From: Trichocoleus sp. FACHB-40
Lineage (GTDB): Bacteria; Cyanobacteriota; Cyanobacteriia; Cyanobacteriales; FACHB-T130
DNA length: 64,000 bases
Direction of reading: 5' to 3'
Assembly: GCF_014695915.1 (NCBI RefSeq)
Contig: NZ_JACJPF010000024.1
Coordinates: forward strand, 62,001-126,000
In this document: in pieces, positions 48,801 through 57,309 of the stretch
How positions within the stretch are numbered: the first letter of the stretch is position 1
Layout of the letters: each line of letters opens with the position of its first letter
The notes under the pieces: generated by a model
The model's input: the letters and a program-made list of their open reading frames with translations, nothing else
What the model was told of the DNA's origin: nothing
Databases searched by the model: none
Made by a program: the position numbers and the translations under genes

Positions 48801-51481
48801 AACAAAAGCTGCTCGGCTCGTGAATTTATGTAGGTGAACCGCCACTCCCGATCTAAGGAAAGAAAGGCATCGTTGATGCTTTCTAATATCTTGTTGATTT
48901 GCTGGTTAGACTTGTGCAAATCCTCTTCAGCTTGTTTACGTCTTGTGATATCTCGGAAGTACCAAATTCTGCCATAATTGTCTCCTTCTGGGGAAAGCAC
49001 CGCTGATGAGTAACGGTCAAAAATGCGCTCATCATTTAAGGAAATTTCATCGCGGCTAGATTCAGTTGGATGAGCATATAAATACTCGACTTTGGCAATA
49101 AACTCTTGTGGCTGCACCAGGGTTGAGAGTACATAGCCTAGCAGTTGTCTGTCGTCCCCAGACTTCATCACCTCGTCGGGGATTTGCCACAATTCTTTGA
49201 AGCGACGATTGTAGGAGGCGACTTTTCTGTTCTCGTCTATCACCAAAATGCCATCGAGTGCTGCTTCTTGCTGCGCCTTCAAAAGCGAATTAGTGCGTCG
49301 CAAGCTTTCTTGAGCTTGCTGGCGTTCGGTGATGTCGGTGGAGATACCGCAGACTGCATAAGGGACACCAGTAGCATCCTGTAGAGGAAACTTGACTGAA
49401 AGGTAGCTGTGTAAAACACCTTCGACAGGTGCGACTTCTTCCAACTCTATCGGAGTTCCAGATGCGATTACTTGCTGGTCGGTGATATGAAAAGCGTCAG
49501 CTACTTCTTTGGGAAAAATTTCGTGGTTGGTTTTGCCGACTATCTGCTCTCGGTCGAGGTGGAATAGGGTTTGGAATAGACGGTTGACCAAAATAAATCT
49601 TCCTTCCCTATCCTTGACGTAGATCATGGCGGTGGAGTTATCTAAAATTGCTTGTAGTCGCTCCTCGCTAACGCGCAATGCTGTTTCGGCGGATTGAGTA
49701 CGAGCGAGTTCAGCTTGCAGCTGCTCGAAAAGGTTAGCTTGCTGAATAGCGATCGCTAGTTGTACGGTCAGCTGCTTGAGAAATTGTATTTCCCAGTTTT
49801 GCCATTGTCTGGTTCCATGACAGTGATGGACAATTAGCAGTCCCCATAATTTGGAGTTTGAAGGTTTAACAGTTGCAAGGTTGGAAGTAGAACCATTTTC
49901 CCACCTTCCCTGATGCCAGCGAGAATCCCTGCTCAATGTGGCAACGCTTTCTTGGAAAATCGGCACTACCAGATTGGCTCTGACCTGAAACCGCTCTAGC
50001 AATTGAACATGAGGCTGTTCTAAACCCGCTGTGTAAATATCTTCAATAGCTTGAATCTCACCTGTGAGGTAAGGGGTGGCGAGAGGATCACTAAAATTGC
50101 ATAAGCTGGTGCGATCGCATGAGTGGTAATTTTCCTGAATATTGATGCCTAATGTTGATGAAACACCAGTACCCAGCGATTCCACAACTACAGTCCCACT
50201 CCCATCTGGCTCAAAGCGGTAAATAGCTGCTCGGTCGGTATGAAGAGCTTGCCGCACTTCCGCTACAGTGGTGTTGAGGACATCTTCTAGTTTCAAGGAT
50301 TGGCGAATTCGCTCTTGCATTGCTCCTAAAAGCAATTCCCGTTGCAAGAGTTGCCGTAAGGCTGCTTCAGCTTCCACCCTGTAGGTGATGTCTGTTTGGA
50401 TACCAATAAAGTTTGTCAGTTTGCCTTGGGGATTGCGTACCGGGGAAATCCGGAGTTCGTTCCAGAAAAGGGTGCCATCTTTACGATAATTTCGCAAGAC
50501 TACACTGCACTCTCTGCCCTCAGCAATTGCCATTCTAAGTTGAGCGATCGCTAGTTGATTTGTGTCTGTTCCCTGTAAGAAGCGGCAATTGCTACCAATG
50601 ACTTCAGCCGCAGCATATCCAGTCATCTGCTCAAAACGGGGATTGACATAAATAATCGGGTTGTCTGGCTGGGTGGTGTCGGTGATGGCGATGCCATTGC
50701 TACTAGATGCGATCGCTCTCTCCAGCAACCGTAGGGATTCTTCTTGTTGTTTGCGCTCGGTGATGTCCTGCGTCACTTTCGAGAAGCCGCGCAGATTTCC
50801 CTCCCTGTCGTGCAAAGCTGTAATCACTACGTTTGCCCAAAACCGCGTACCATCCTTACGCACCCGCCAGCCTTCGTTTTCGCACCGACCAAGTTTTGCT
50901 GCTAGTTCTAAATTTTGCTCCGGCTTTCCCAGCTCAATCTCTTCAGGCGGGTAAAAGTAGGAAAAATGCTGTCCCACAATTTCTTCTAACTGATACCCTT
51001 TAATCCTTTCGGCTCCGGCGTTCCAGCTGACAACGTGTCCATTGGTATCCAGCTTAATAATTGCATAGTCTTTTACGCCTTCGACTAGCAACTGGAAGTT
51101 TTGCTCTCTCTGTCTGAGCGCCGATTTTGCCCATTTGCGCGAGCTGAGGATTTCTGTAAATATAATGATGCCGCCGATTTCACCTGCACTTGTCGTCCAC
51201 GGTTGGGCTTCCCACTTTACCCAGTCCCCAGTCCCATCCAAACGCCTGATAAATTCTTCATCACCCTTTTCGATGGTTAAGAGTTGCTCGTTCCAGCTTT
51301 CAGGAACTTCCCTGAACGTCTCATAGAGCGATCGCTGGCTGATATCCCCGCTTAGTCTAAAATCTGTCCGCCAGCGATCGCTACAAAGCAGGTAACGCAT
51401 TTCGTGGTCGAACATGGCGATCGCAGCAGGCGATCGCTGGATAAATTTTTGCAGTAGCTCTTGGTTATCTATGTGATTCAT
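45872..51481 (-). CDS. LOV/multi-PAS/GAF hybrid histidine kinase
   Basis: The product is 1869 residues. Two PAS units come first. At about 253-368 is a LOV domain: Cys299 in GSNCRFLQG, Asn331 (LRNYRKDG), Asn341 (FWNEL) and Gln362 (FIGIQTDIT) are the flavin-contact and photo-adduct residues. A phytochrome-type GAF domain follows, with Pro at the usual bilin-Cys place (LEQPHVQLL). Five or so PAS units come next, then HisKA with VSIVSHELRTPLT, HATPase_c (LLSNAAKFSP, GTGLGLSI), REC1 (MTVDLALPGQDG) and REC2 (LVILDLSLPDGSG). No membrane helix. Blue light should alter its kinase activity; the REC and diguanylate cyclase genes downstream on the same strand are the likely outputs. Confidence 0.92.
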   Translation of the reverse strand: MNHIDNQELLQKFIQRSPAAIAMFDHEMRYLLCSDRWRTDFRLSGDISQRSLYETFREVPESWNEQLLTIEKGDEEFIRRLDGTGDWVKWEAQPWTTSAGEIGGIIIFTEILSSRKWAKSALRQREQNFQLLVEGVKDYAIIKLDTNGHVVSWNAGAERIKGYQLEEIVGQHFSYFYPPEEIELGKPEQNLELAAKLGRCENEGWRVRKDGTRFWANVVITALHDREGNLRGFSKVTQDITERKQQEESLRLLERAIASSSNGIAITDTTQPDNPIIYVNPRFEQMTGYAAAEVIGSNCRFLQGTDTNQLAIAQLRMAIAEGRECSVVLRNYRKDGTLFWNELRISPVRNPQGKLTNFIGIQTDITYRVEAEAALRQLLQRELLLGAMQERIRQSLKLEDVLNTTVAEVRQALHTDRAAIYRFEPDGSGTVVVESLGTGVSSTLGINIQENYHSCDRTSLCNFSDPLATPYLTGEIQAIEDIYTAGLEQPHVQLLERFQVRANLVVPIFQESVATLSRDSRWHQGRWENGSTSNLATVKPSNSKLWGLLIVHHCHGTRQWQNWEIQFLKQLTVQLAIAIQQANLFEQLQAELARTQSAETALRVSEERLQAILDNSTAMIYVKDREGRFILVNRLFQTLFHLDREQIVGKTNHEIFPKEVADAFHITDQQVIASGTPIELEEVAPVEGVLHSYLSVKFPLQDATGVPYAVCGISTDITERQQAQESLRRTNSLLKAQQEAALDGILVIDENRKVASYNRRFKELWQIPDEVMKSGDDRQLLGYVLSTLVQPQEFIAKVEYLYAHPTESSRDEISLNDERIFDRYSSAVLSPEGDNYGRIWYFRDITRRKQAEEDLHKSNQQINKILESINDAFLSLDREWRFTYINSRAEQLLLRTKDELIGKNIWDEFPEAVNSKFYSQYHKAATEQVTVEFEEFYSPLNTWYQVRTYPYADGLSVYFHDINERKQAETVQIQLNASIQEREERFRTLVANIPGAVYRCACDANWTMEFISDAIAEISGYSASDFINNQVRTFASIIYPEDAAMVEKTILEGVSAKQPYIIEYRVIRADETVRWVYEKGQGILNKEGELIRLDGAIFDITERKAAEAELRDLGSALENAVEGISRLDTQGRYLAVNRAYASAAGYQPEEMIGMEWPLTVHPEDVEKMIAAYEQMLKDGKVEAEARGVRKDGSIFYKQLVMICAYDSQRRFIGHHCFMKDITERKAAEEALRQSEVLRESEAKTRALLDAIPDAMYRMNKEGIFLDFKAAKNDPMEMSADAVVGKNIYDVLPMTVAQAALHYSAIALSTNKAQVFEYQMPKGKKIETYEARVVVNGPDEVLAIVRDITERKEVERLKNEFVSIVSHELRTPLTSVRGSLSLISGGVAGEIPPQAKALVDIAYKNSERLILLINDILDIEKIESGKMDFHLTPLELMPLVQQALDVNRGYSEQFGVQLVLEPQLTDAMVNVDRDRLMQVITNLLSNAAKFSPRNGQVKVCVSRLNPEDRSPDLLATDNIYPTYCLLPSSSFIRVAITDQGTGIPEEFRSRIFKKFAQADSSDTRQKGGTGLGLSICKAIVEKLGGQIGFTTTTNVGSTFYFDLPEWQDALVPIVSSSNSSDSLRILVCEDDPDIAQLLWLMLKQEGLSADIAYSAAQAKQLLGQNRYAAMTVDLALPGQDGISLIRELREAQNTHSLPIVVVSAKAQQGRQEFNGGLAVIDWLDKPIDQQRLMAAVRQAVRQQTGTQLQILYVEDDPDLTQVVSKILQTLAEIDSAKNLQEAKYKLRTNTYDLVILDLSLPDGSGLELLPYLNNQARVPIPAVVFSANTVGIEAANHVAAALVKSRTSNQQLLDTIKSLIGRSDSINTLK

Positions 51482-51738
51482 ATATTAAAAGTGGATTGGT
51501 CGCTGTGAATTTAAACTCAAATTTAGCTAGATCGTCCTACCTACTTAGGATGCCCAAATTTCCAGGTTTAATTTTCACTGAGATAAATAAATACTCTTCC
51601 ACCGAGAACTTTGCTCAAAGCTCTCTATCCTTTATGAATACTATTAAGCTGAAACTGTACTTCCTCCTTCCCTGCTCTGTCGCGCTAGAAGACGTATATT
51701 TTATAACATCTATCCTCAGCAGCACCCAGGAAAAACTG

Positions 51739-52314
51739 ATGTCACAAGTAAATGAGATTTTAGATTTTTGGTTTGGTCGAGAAGATGAGCCGGGTTATGG
51801 CAAACCTCGTCAGGTCTGGTTTACAAAAAAACCGGAGTTTGACCAAGAGATACAAACTCGCTTCCGACAAGACTATGAACTAGCAGCTGCGGGTCAGTTG
51901 GATTACTGGAAGTCTTCACCCCATAGTTGCCTAGCTTTAATTATCTTGTTGGATCAATTTCCTCGCAACATCTTCAGAGGTACTGCCGAAGCCTTCGCCA
52001 CAGACCCGCAAGCACTTGCAGCGGCAAAGTATGCTGTAGTTAATAATTTTGATAAACAACTTCTACCAGTACAGCGATGGTTTGTTTACTTACCTTTTGA
52101 ACACAGCGAAGATTTGAATCATCAGCGTCAGTCGCTGGAGTTGTTTAAGCAACTGAGTGATGACCCTGATAGTGCTAACACTATCTCCTACGCAGTTCGA
52201 CACTTGGAGGTAATTGAGCGTTTTGGGCGCTTTCCCCATCGAAATCTGATTTTGGGTCGAAAGTCAACACCCCAAGAGGCAGAATTTCTCACGCAGCCCG
52301 GATCATCTTTCTAA
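51739..52314 (+). CDS. DUF924 family protein
   Basis: The product is 191 residues from the ATG at 51739; the frame extends far upstream but that part lacks family similarity. The motifs VNEILDFWFGRE, WFTKKPEFDQEI, LALIILLDQFPRNIFRGTA and WFVYLPFEHSED are characteristic of DUF924, a TPR-like helical family of unknown function found in many bacteria and eukaryotes. Single gene, followed by a terminator. Confidence 0.9.
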   Translation: MSQVNEILDFWFGREDEPGYGKPRQVWFTKKPEFDQEIQTRFRQDYELAAAGQLDYWKSSPHSCLALIILLDQFPRNIFRGTAEAFATDPQALAAAKYAVVNNFDKQLLPVQRWFVYLPFEHSEDLNHQRQSLELFKQLSDDPDSANTISYAVRHLEVIERFGRFPHRNLILGRKSTPQEAEFLTQPGSSF

Positions 52315-52443
52315 CACCAAAAACCTCTCCCCCAACCCCGGCCCTACTAGCCTGTCTAGGCTGAGCAAGTTGGCTTGCGCTGCGCTCTTAGTAAGAAACG
52401 GTTTCAAAGAAGAAACCGGGTTTGGAGGAAACATTTAATTTGA

Positions 52444-52497
52444 ACAAGAGGGCAACTATACTTGGCACGAGAGTAGTTGCGCCCTCTTGTTTTTATC
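52444..52497 (+). terminator. rho-independent terminator after DUF924 gene
   Basis: acaagagggc-aactat pairs with gtagttgc-gccctcttgt (52473-52490) as a long stem with a small internal bulge, followed by a T5 run (gttttta). It lies about 130 bp after the stop. Confidence 0.75.
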
Positions 52498-52554
52498 ATT
52501 AATAGGCGTTACTTTTGGGAATAATTTTGTTGATAACAGCAAACCAAAAAGCAG

Positions 52555-53104
52555 ATGATTGTAGCTGAAACACCGCGATTGATTCTGCGACATTTAACCT
52601 TATATGACGCGGACGACTTAGCGACGATTTACGCCGATACTGTTGTTATGAACTTCTATCCCAGTACGCAGACATACGAAGAGACAAAGCAACGGGTTGA
52701 GCAGATAATCAATTGTTACGATAAAAACGGGTTCGGTTTGTGGGCAACCATTTACAAAGCCGATAATAAATTTATTGGTAGATGCGGATTAAGTCTCCAT
52801 GGATGGACAGCAAGAAGTTGAAATTGGCTATCTACTTGCCAAAGAATACTGGGGGCAAGGTTTGGCAACAGAAGCGGCTTGTGCAATTCGAGATTATGGA
52901 TTTGAAAAAGTTGGTTGTAACCGTCTTATATCGTTAATAGATCCGGGAAATATAGCATCTCAAAAAGTTGCCATTAAAGTTGGTTTAAATTACGAAAAAG
53001 AATCAACACTGTGGGGAAAAAATATTCGCGTTTATGCAATTGATATCTTAAAAAATTCGCAATACCTGGAGGCTTTGCCTCGCCTGAATCATTCCCAGGA
53101 GTAA
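52555..53104 (+). pseudogene. GNAT acetyltransferase (RimJ/RimL-like), frameshifted
   Basis: The first frame (52555-52821) encodes PRLILRHLTLYDADDLATIY through NKFIGRCGLSL. The second (52799-53104) continues with EVEIGYLLAKEYWGQGLATE and ASQKVAIKVGLNYEK, the acetyl-CoA-binding half of the same RimJ-type fold. A +1 shift near 52795-52805 (ctccatggatgg) separates them; neither half is a whole domain. Either a real mutation or a sequencing error. A further remnant, 53105-53265, holds translated traces (GTMTVKALESVADETG) without start or stop. Confidence 0.8.
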
Positions 53105-53271
53105 CGCTTCTTAACGAGGATAAAATATTTCAATTACCAAGCGTGGGAACTATGACGGTAAAGGCGTTGGAATCGGTAGCGGATGAAACTGGTTATCTAA
53201 GTGCGACAGATAGTTACACGCGGTTGCATATTACAAGCGATCGCAAGCCTAGAAGCGTGGATGGTTTATTA

Positions 53272-53301
53272 CCTCGTTCCCAGTAGGGGATGGGAACGAG
53301 G
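53272..53301. terminator. 11-bp perfect hairpin
   Basis: cctcgttccca (53272-53282) and tgggaacgagg (53291-53301) pair exactly around an 8-nt loop. The motif gttcc...ggaac-gag recurs in the dispersed repeat at 61735-61862. No U-run follows on either strand, so a repeat origin is as likely as a terminator. Confidence 0.55.
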
Positions 53302-53324
53302 ATAAAGTTCCCAGTTCCAGCCCC

Positions 53325-54533
53325 TTATTCCGATTTAACACAGTTAAGCATTCGCAAAGTGGCGGCGGCGGCGTAGTTGCGACGAGTGGGAGAGTTTGGC
53401 TCAAACTTGCTGCCAGTTTCATTTACTGGGGAGGCAACATTACAATAAGAAGACATTTGGTTAACCAGTGATGCTGCCCAGTGTTTTTCTGTGTCTGAGA
53501 AGGTTTTGGCTGAGTTCTTGACACCAAGCTCTGGGGGGAGTCCGCGCATATTTTTCCCAAATTCCGCAGCACGTCGCAATACTGCTAATAGTTCGGCTCT
53601 GGTGACTGGTTGGGTGGGTTTAAATGAGCCGTCTTGATAGCCACTAACAATTTTGTTATCCCGCGCCCATTGAATTTTAGCAGCACTCCAGCGCGTAGCA
53701 TCGACATCGGGATATGGTCGGGATGATGCTTGGGTGGGAATTGTGACGTTAGCACTCGGTAGCTTGGTTAATGATTCCAATACCATAGATACCAGTTGTT
53801 CTCTAGTTAAAGAGACTTGGGGACGGAAAGTATTGTCTTCTTTGAACCCGGCGACGAATCCAAGGGATACTGCTTGTTCAATTTCTCTAGCGTAGACATC
53901 TGTGGCGATGTCTCGGAAGGAAGAGGTTCCGCCTGGAGGTGTGGCAATATCGCCAAATCCGGGGGGTGGTGCTTGGTCGCTAGTAAGATAGACGTGACCT
54001 AGTGTTTTACCGTTGAAGCTTCTTTTGGCAAACCGCCAAGCCGGATCGAGATTGATTTTCACGAAGCCGTTGTTGATGCCGTTGGCTCTACCGATTTCGA
54101 TGACGGGGGCGTTGCGATCGCTAAAATTTTTCCCAACTAGCACAAAGTCATTACCGCTTTTGACGATGTTGAAGCTGTACTTCAGTCCCAAATCTGTACC
54201 CGCCATCCGGATAGAATAGCCGTTGCTGTCCGTACTACGTCCGCAAATGCCACTGAAGTCAAAGTTCACCAGTAGCGGATCTACTATGACGGGGCTGGAG
54301 CCGTTTTCGCTCCAGCACTGCTGCTTGTCTGATATCTGTTCCAAAATCAATAGTTGATGACTATTTGTGCCATAAGGTGCGGCTACGGCAATAAATTTAG
54401 ATTGTTCAACTTCTTTTTGATCAAAAGTGGCAGCGTGGCTGGGGTTTACGAAATTTAGTGTTGAGACTACGGTGGCTATGGCTGCAATTGACCGCCGAAG
54501 TAGACGCTTGGAGGAGCTTGAAGTCAAAGTCAT
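53325..54533 (-). CDS. secreted DUF3747/SLH-domain envelope protein
   Basis: The product is 402 residues. A signal peptide ends near SHAATFDQKE. Residues about 35-190 match DUF3747 (FIAVAAPYGTNSHQLLILEQ, CWSENGSSPVIVDPLLVNF), a cyanobacterial envelope domain. Three SLH segments follow: SFRDIATDVYAREIEQAVSL, PYPDVDATRWSAAKIQWARD with SGYQDGSFKPTQPVTRAELL, and a degenerate last one. It should sit outside the outer membrane or link it to peptidoglycan. It is a single gene. Confidence 0.9.
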   Translation of the reverse strand: MTLTSSSSKRLLRRSIAAIATVVSTLNFVNPSHAATFDQKEVEQSKFIAVAAPYGTNSHQLLILEQISDKQQCWSENGSSPVIVDPLLVNFDFSGICGRSTDSNGYSIRMAGTDLGLKYSFNIVKSGNDFVLVGKNFSDRNAPVIEIGRANGINNGFVKINLDPAWRFAKRSFNGKTLGHVYLTSDQAPPPGFGDIATPPGGTSSFRDIATDVYAREIEQAVSLGFVAGFKEDNTFRPQVSLTREQLVSMVLESLTKLPSANVTIPTQASSRPYPDVDATRWSAAKIQWARDNKIVSGYQDGSFKPTQPVTRAELLAVLRRAAEFGKNMRGLPPELGVKNSAKTFSDTEKHWAASLVNQMSSYCNVASPVNETGSKFEPNSPTRRNYAAAATLRMLNCVKSE

Positions 54534-54643
54534 GGTGAGGAGCTTAATGATTCAGATGGATTTATCTTATTTAGATATGTGATAAAATTATCCGCTCAAA
54601 AGTTCCCACATTTTTTGCCGTCAGAATCGATGACACAAAGCTG

Positions 54644-57142
54644 CTAGATGCCTTGTCGTTCTATGGTTGCCAAGGGTAAGGTGAACCAGAAAGTTGTCCC
54701 CCTATTGGGGCGACTGGTTACGCCAATTTGTCCACCGTGAGCAGTAATAATTTGCCGACACAGATGTAGTTTTAAACCAGTGCGTGTTGAGCAGCGAGAT
54801 TGGGGATCGCGCACGTAGAGATCGAATAAGCGATCGCACTCTAGCTGACTCATCCCTACACCGTCATCTTCCAGGGTGCAGCGGATTGTCTGATGCTCTA
54901 CTGTAGCTTTGAGAGTCAGATTCAGTCCCGGTGGGTTGTGTTTTAAGGTGGTAGTGAAGAGGGTTTCTAAAACTCGCTGTAGCTGAGTTGGATCTGCCAT
55001 AACTAATGGTAAATCCGAATTTACCAAATTGGTCAGAGTTGCTTGGTTTTGCGCCAGCAGTGGTTCTAAGTCTATGAGAATTGCTGGTAAAATTGTATTT
55101 AACTGGACAAAATTTCGCTGAATTACAACTCCCTGAACTTCCGTAGAATTGCTTTCAAGCAAGGAGTTAATCATACATAGTTGGCGCTCGTTGCCTTGAA
55201 TCATTCGTTCTACAATAGAGCGAGAAATGGTTAATTTCTCCCCTGGCGAACCAAGCAAGTTTTTAAAAACCATTATAGTTCCTTGGACGGATGTGCGGAG
55301 GTCGTGAGAAACTGTATGTAAAACAACATCTTTAATGCGGTTTAATTCTTGCAGCTCCTGCATTTTTTGCTGTAACTGAATAGTGCGTTCTTCTACTTGG
55401 CGTTCCAGATTGGTATTGAGGGTTTGTACCTGTTGGAAAAGAGAAGATTGCTGAATAGCGATCGCTACCTGAATTCCCAGTTGAGCTATCAAGTCAATTT
55501 CAAATTGCTGCCATTCACGAGGTGCAGAGCATTGATTGGCAATCAATAACCCAAACAGTTTTTCACCTAACATAATCGGTACGCCAACACCAGCCTTTAC
55601 TTGACATCGGTGATAATATTCTGCTAAAAAAGGAGATTTTTTTATTGGGGTGGTATCGTTGATAACTCGAATGGAATTGCCACCAAAAATTTCCTTAACT
55701 TCCCTAAAAGCAATGTCATCCGTAACCCATCCCAAAATTGAATTAAAATTGGGATCTACAGATTCGGCTACGGCTCGTGCGTGTCCATTTCCATCAAAGT
55801 AACTAATGAAGACGCGATCGGCTTGCAAAAATTGCCGGACTTCCGCTACAGTAGTGTTCAGAATTTCATTTAGATCCAGCGATCGCCTAATTTTTAAAGC
55901 AATCTCATAAAGTAAGCGATCGCGCTCGGCTGCAACTCTTACCAGAGCTTCACCAGCTTTGCGCTCAGTTATATCAGTAACTACAGCAAGCACGGATGAC
56001 TCGCCGTTAATATTAACAAGTTCTGCTGACAAGAGGGCTGCTACAACTTCGCCACACTTTTTGCGAAACTGACATTCTAGGTTGTGAACTGCACCTTGTT
56101 CTAGCAATATTTGTTGCATTTTTATACGTTCTTCTGGATTTACCCAGGCATTTATCTCAGTTACAGTATGTCCAATGACCTCTTCACGAAGATAACCGCT
56201 AAGATCCAGAAAGTTATCATTAACCTCCAGATAGCGTCCCTCTTGAAATGTAGTAATACTGATACAATCAGGACTATGACGAAAGGCTATAGAAAATTTT
56301 TGTTCTGAGAGCAAAAGCGCTTCCGCCGACGCTTTCCGCTCGGTAATATCTATCAGCAAACCATTCCAAAAAATATCGCCATTCGCCTGCACAATAGGGC
56401 GGGTAGCGCCTTGCAACCATTTCAGCTTACCTGATTTGGTAATTACCCGACCTTCCCAGATCCAAGGCTGTAAGTTAGCCGCCGAATCCATCAGCGATTG
56501 TTCATAAGATTCCCGATCTTCAGGGTGAACCAAATTCCTAAACAAAATTAGGTTAGAGTGAGCTGAATGGGACGTTAATTCTAATAATTCTTCACAGCTT
56601 GCATGGGCAAATAGTAACCATCGAGAGTTATCGTTACGCTCTATAAGCTTAAAAATTATTCCGAGCTTGTTGGCGGCAATTTTGTTTAATTCTGGGACAG
56701 ATTGGGACATTGAGGCTTCTGTTGGGAGGAAATTTTCCCAAGAATGAGTGACTTGTGACTGAAAATCTGTGTTAATTTGTGTTGATGGCAAACTGATATC
56801 CAACCCGGTTAGCCCATCATTAAAACACCGCGCCCCCAGTCCCTCTGGACATGGACAAGCGGAGAGGGGAGCCGGAGGCGGGGTGAGGTTCTTCGCGGCT
56901 GGTTCATGAAGCTGATTTAGTATGGCTATTTCCTCAATACTTTGCCCAGCCAAACTTAAGAGATGTTTAAGTTCTTCAAAAGCGGCTTCATTTCGGCAAC
57001 AATTCCGTAAAGCTTGTAAATACTCTAAATTAGAAATCATATTTTCTCGATAGCATTTAATGGGTGACAGATGAGCACCAAGCGGCGCAGTTTCATTAGT
57101 CACAACTTTTTTTTTAAACATGGAATTTTCCTGCACGTACAC
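54644..57142 (-). CDS. PAS-GAF histidine kinase with degenerate ATP site
   Basis: The product is up to 832 residues; a start at 57121 (MFKKKVV) is also possible. Two PAS units (about 170-400), a GAF domain (about 410-570), a coiled coil, HisKA with His in VLHTVSHDLRTSVQGT, and HATPase_c. In the latter the N box reads TLFTTTLKHNPPG (Asn lost), G1 is DDGVGM, and G2 reads RTGLKLHLC in place of GTGLGL. Activity may be weak or lost, leaving a sensing or binding role. A repeat-derived insert (LTPPPAPLSACPCPEGLGAR) lies near residue 85. It is a paralogue of the next kinase upstream, with the same order of PAS, GAF, HisKA and the same end. Confidence 0.88.
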   Translation of the reverse strand: MYVQENSMFKKKVVTNETAPLGAHLSPIKCYRENMISNLEYLQALRNCCRNEAAFEELKHLLSLAGQSIEEIAILNQLHEPAAKNLTPPPAPLSACPCPEGLGARCFNDGLTGLDISLPSTQINTDFQSQVTHSWENFLPTEASMSQSVPELNKIAANKLGIIFKLIERNDNSRWLLFAHASCEELLELTSHSAHSNLILFRNLVHPEDRESYEQSLMDSAANLQPWIWEGRVITKSGKLKWLQGATRPIVQANGDIFWNGLLIDITERKASAEALLLSEQKFSIAFRHSPDCISITTFQEGRYLEVNDNFLDLSGYLREEVIGHTVTEINAWVNPEERIKMQQILLEQGAVHNLECQFRKKCGEVVAALLSAELVNINGESSVLAVVTDITERKAGEALVRVAAERDRLLYEIALKIRRSLDLNEILNTTVAEVRQFLQADRVFISYFDGNGHARAVAESVDPNFNSILGWVTDDIAFREVKEIFGGNSIRVINDTTPIKKSPFLAEYYHRCQVKAGVGVPIMLGEKLFGLLIANQCSAPREWQQFEIDLIAQLGIQVAIAIQQSSLFQQVQTLNTNLERQVEERTIQLQQKMQELQELNRIKDVVLHTVSHDLRTSVQGTIMVFKNLLGSPGEKLTISRSIVERMIQGNERQLCMINSLLESNSTEVQGVVIQRNFVQLNTILPAILIDLEPLLAQNQATLTNLVNSDLPLVMADPTQLQRVLETLFTTTLKHNPPGLNLTLKATVEHQTIRCTLEDDGVGMSQLECDRLFDLYVRDPQSRCSTRTGLKLHLCRQIITAHGGQIGVTSRPNRGTTFWFTLPLATIERQGI

Positions 57143-57309
57143 TTCTACTCTTCCAAGTTAAGAGAAGAGGTCGCGATCGCGCTTCGTGCTGCTGACTCAC
57201 CCGATTGGGTGATTTTTAGCCAGTCACTCATAACCTGCAAGGCCAAAGCATTTGCGTATAACAATTTACAACTTACCGATAATCTATCTGCGCGAATGCT
57301 TCGCCCCTA

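Noticed and set aside
49750-50330. Bilin-binding cyanobacteriochrome GAF in the LOV kinase
   Set aside because: The usual chromophore Cys position is Pro in LEQPHVQLL, so covalent bilin binding at that place is not supported.
51496-51738. 81-residue N-terminal extension of the DUF924 protein
   Set aside because: It lacks family similarity; the ATG at 51739 fits the family start and has a purine-rich run upstream.
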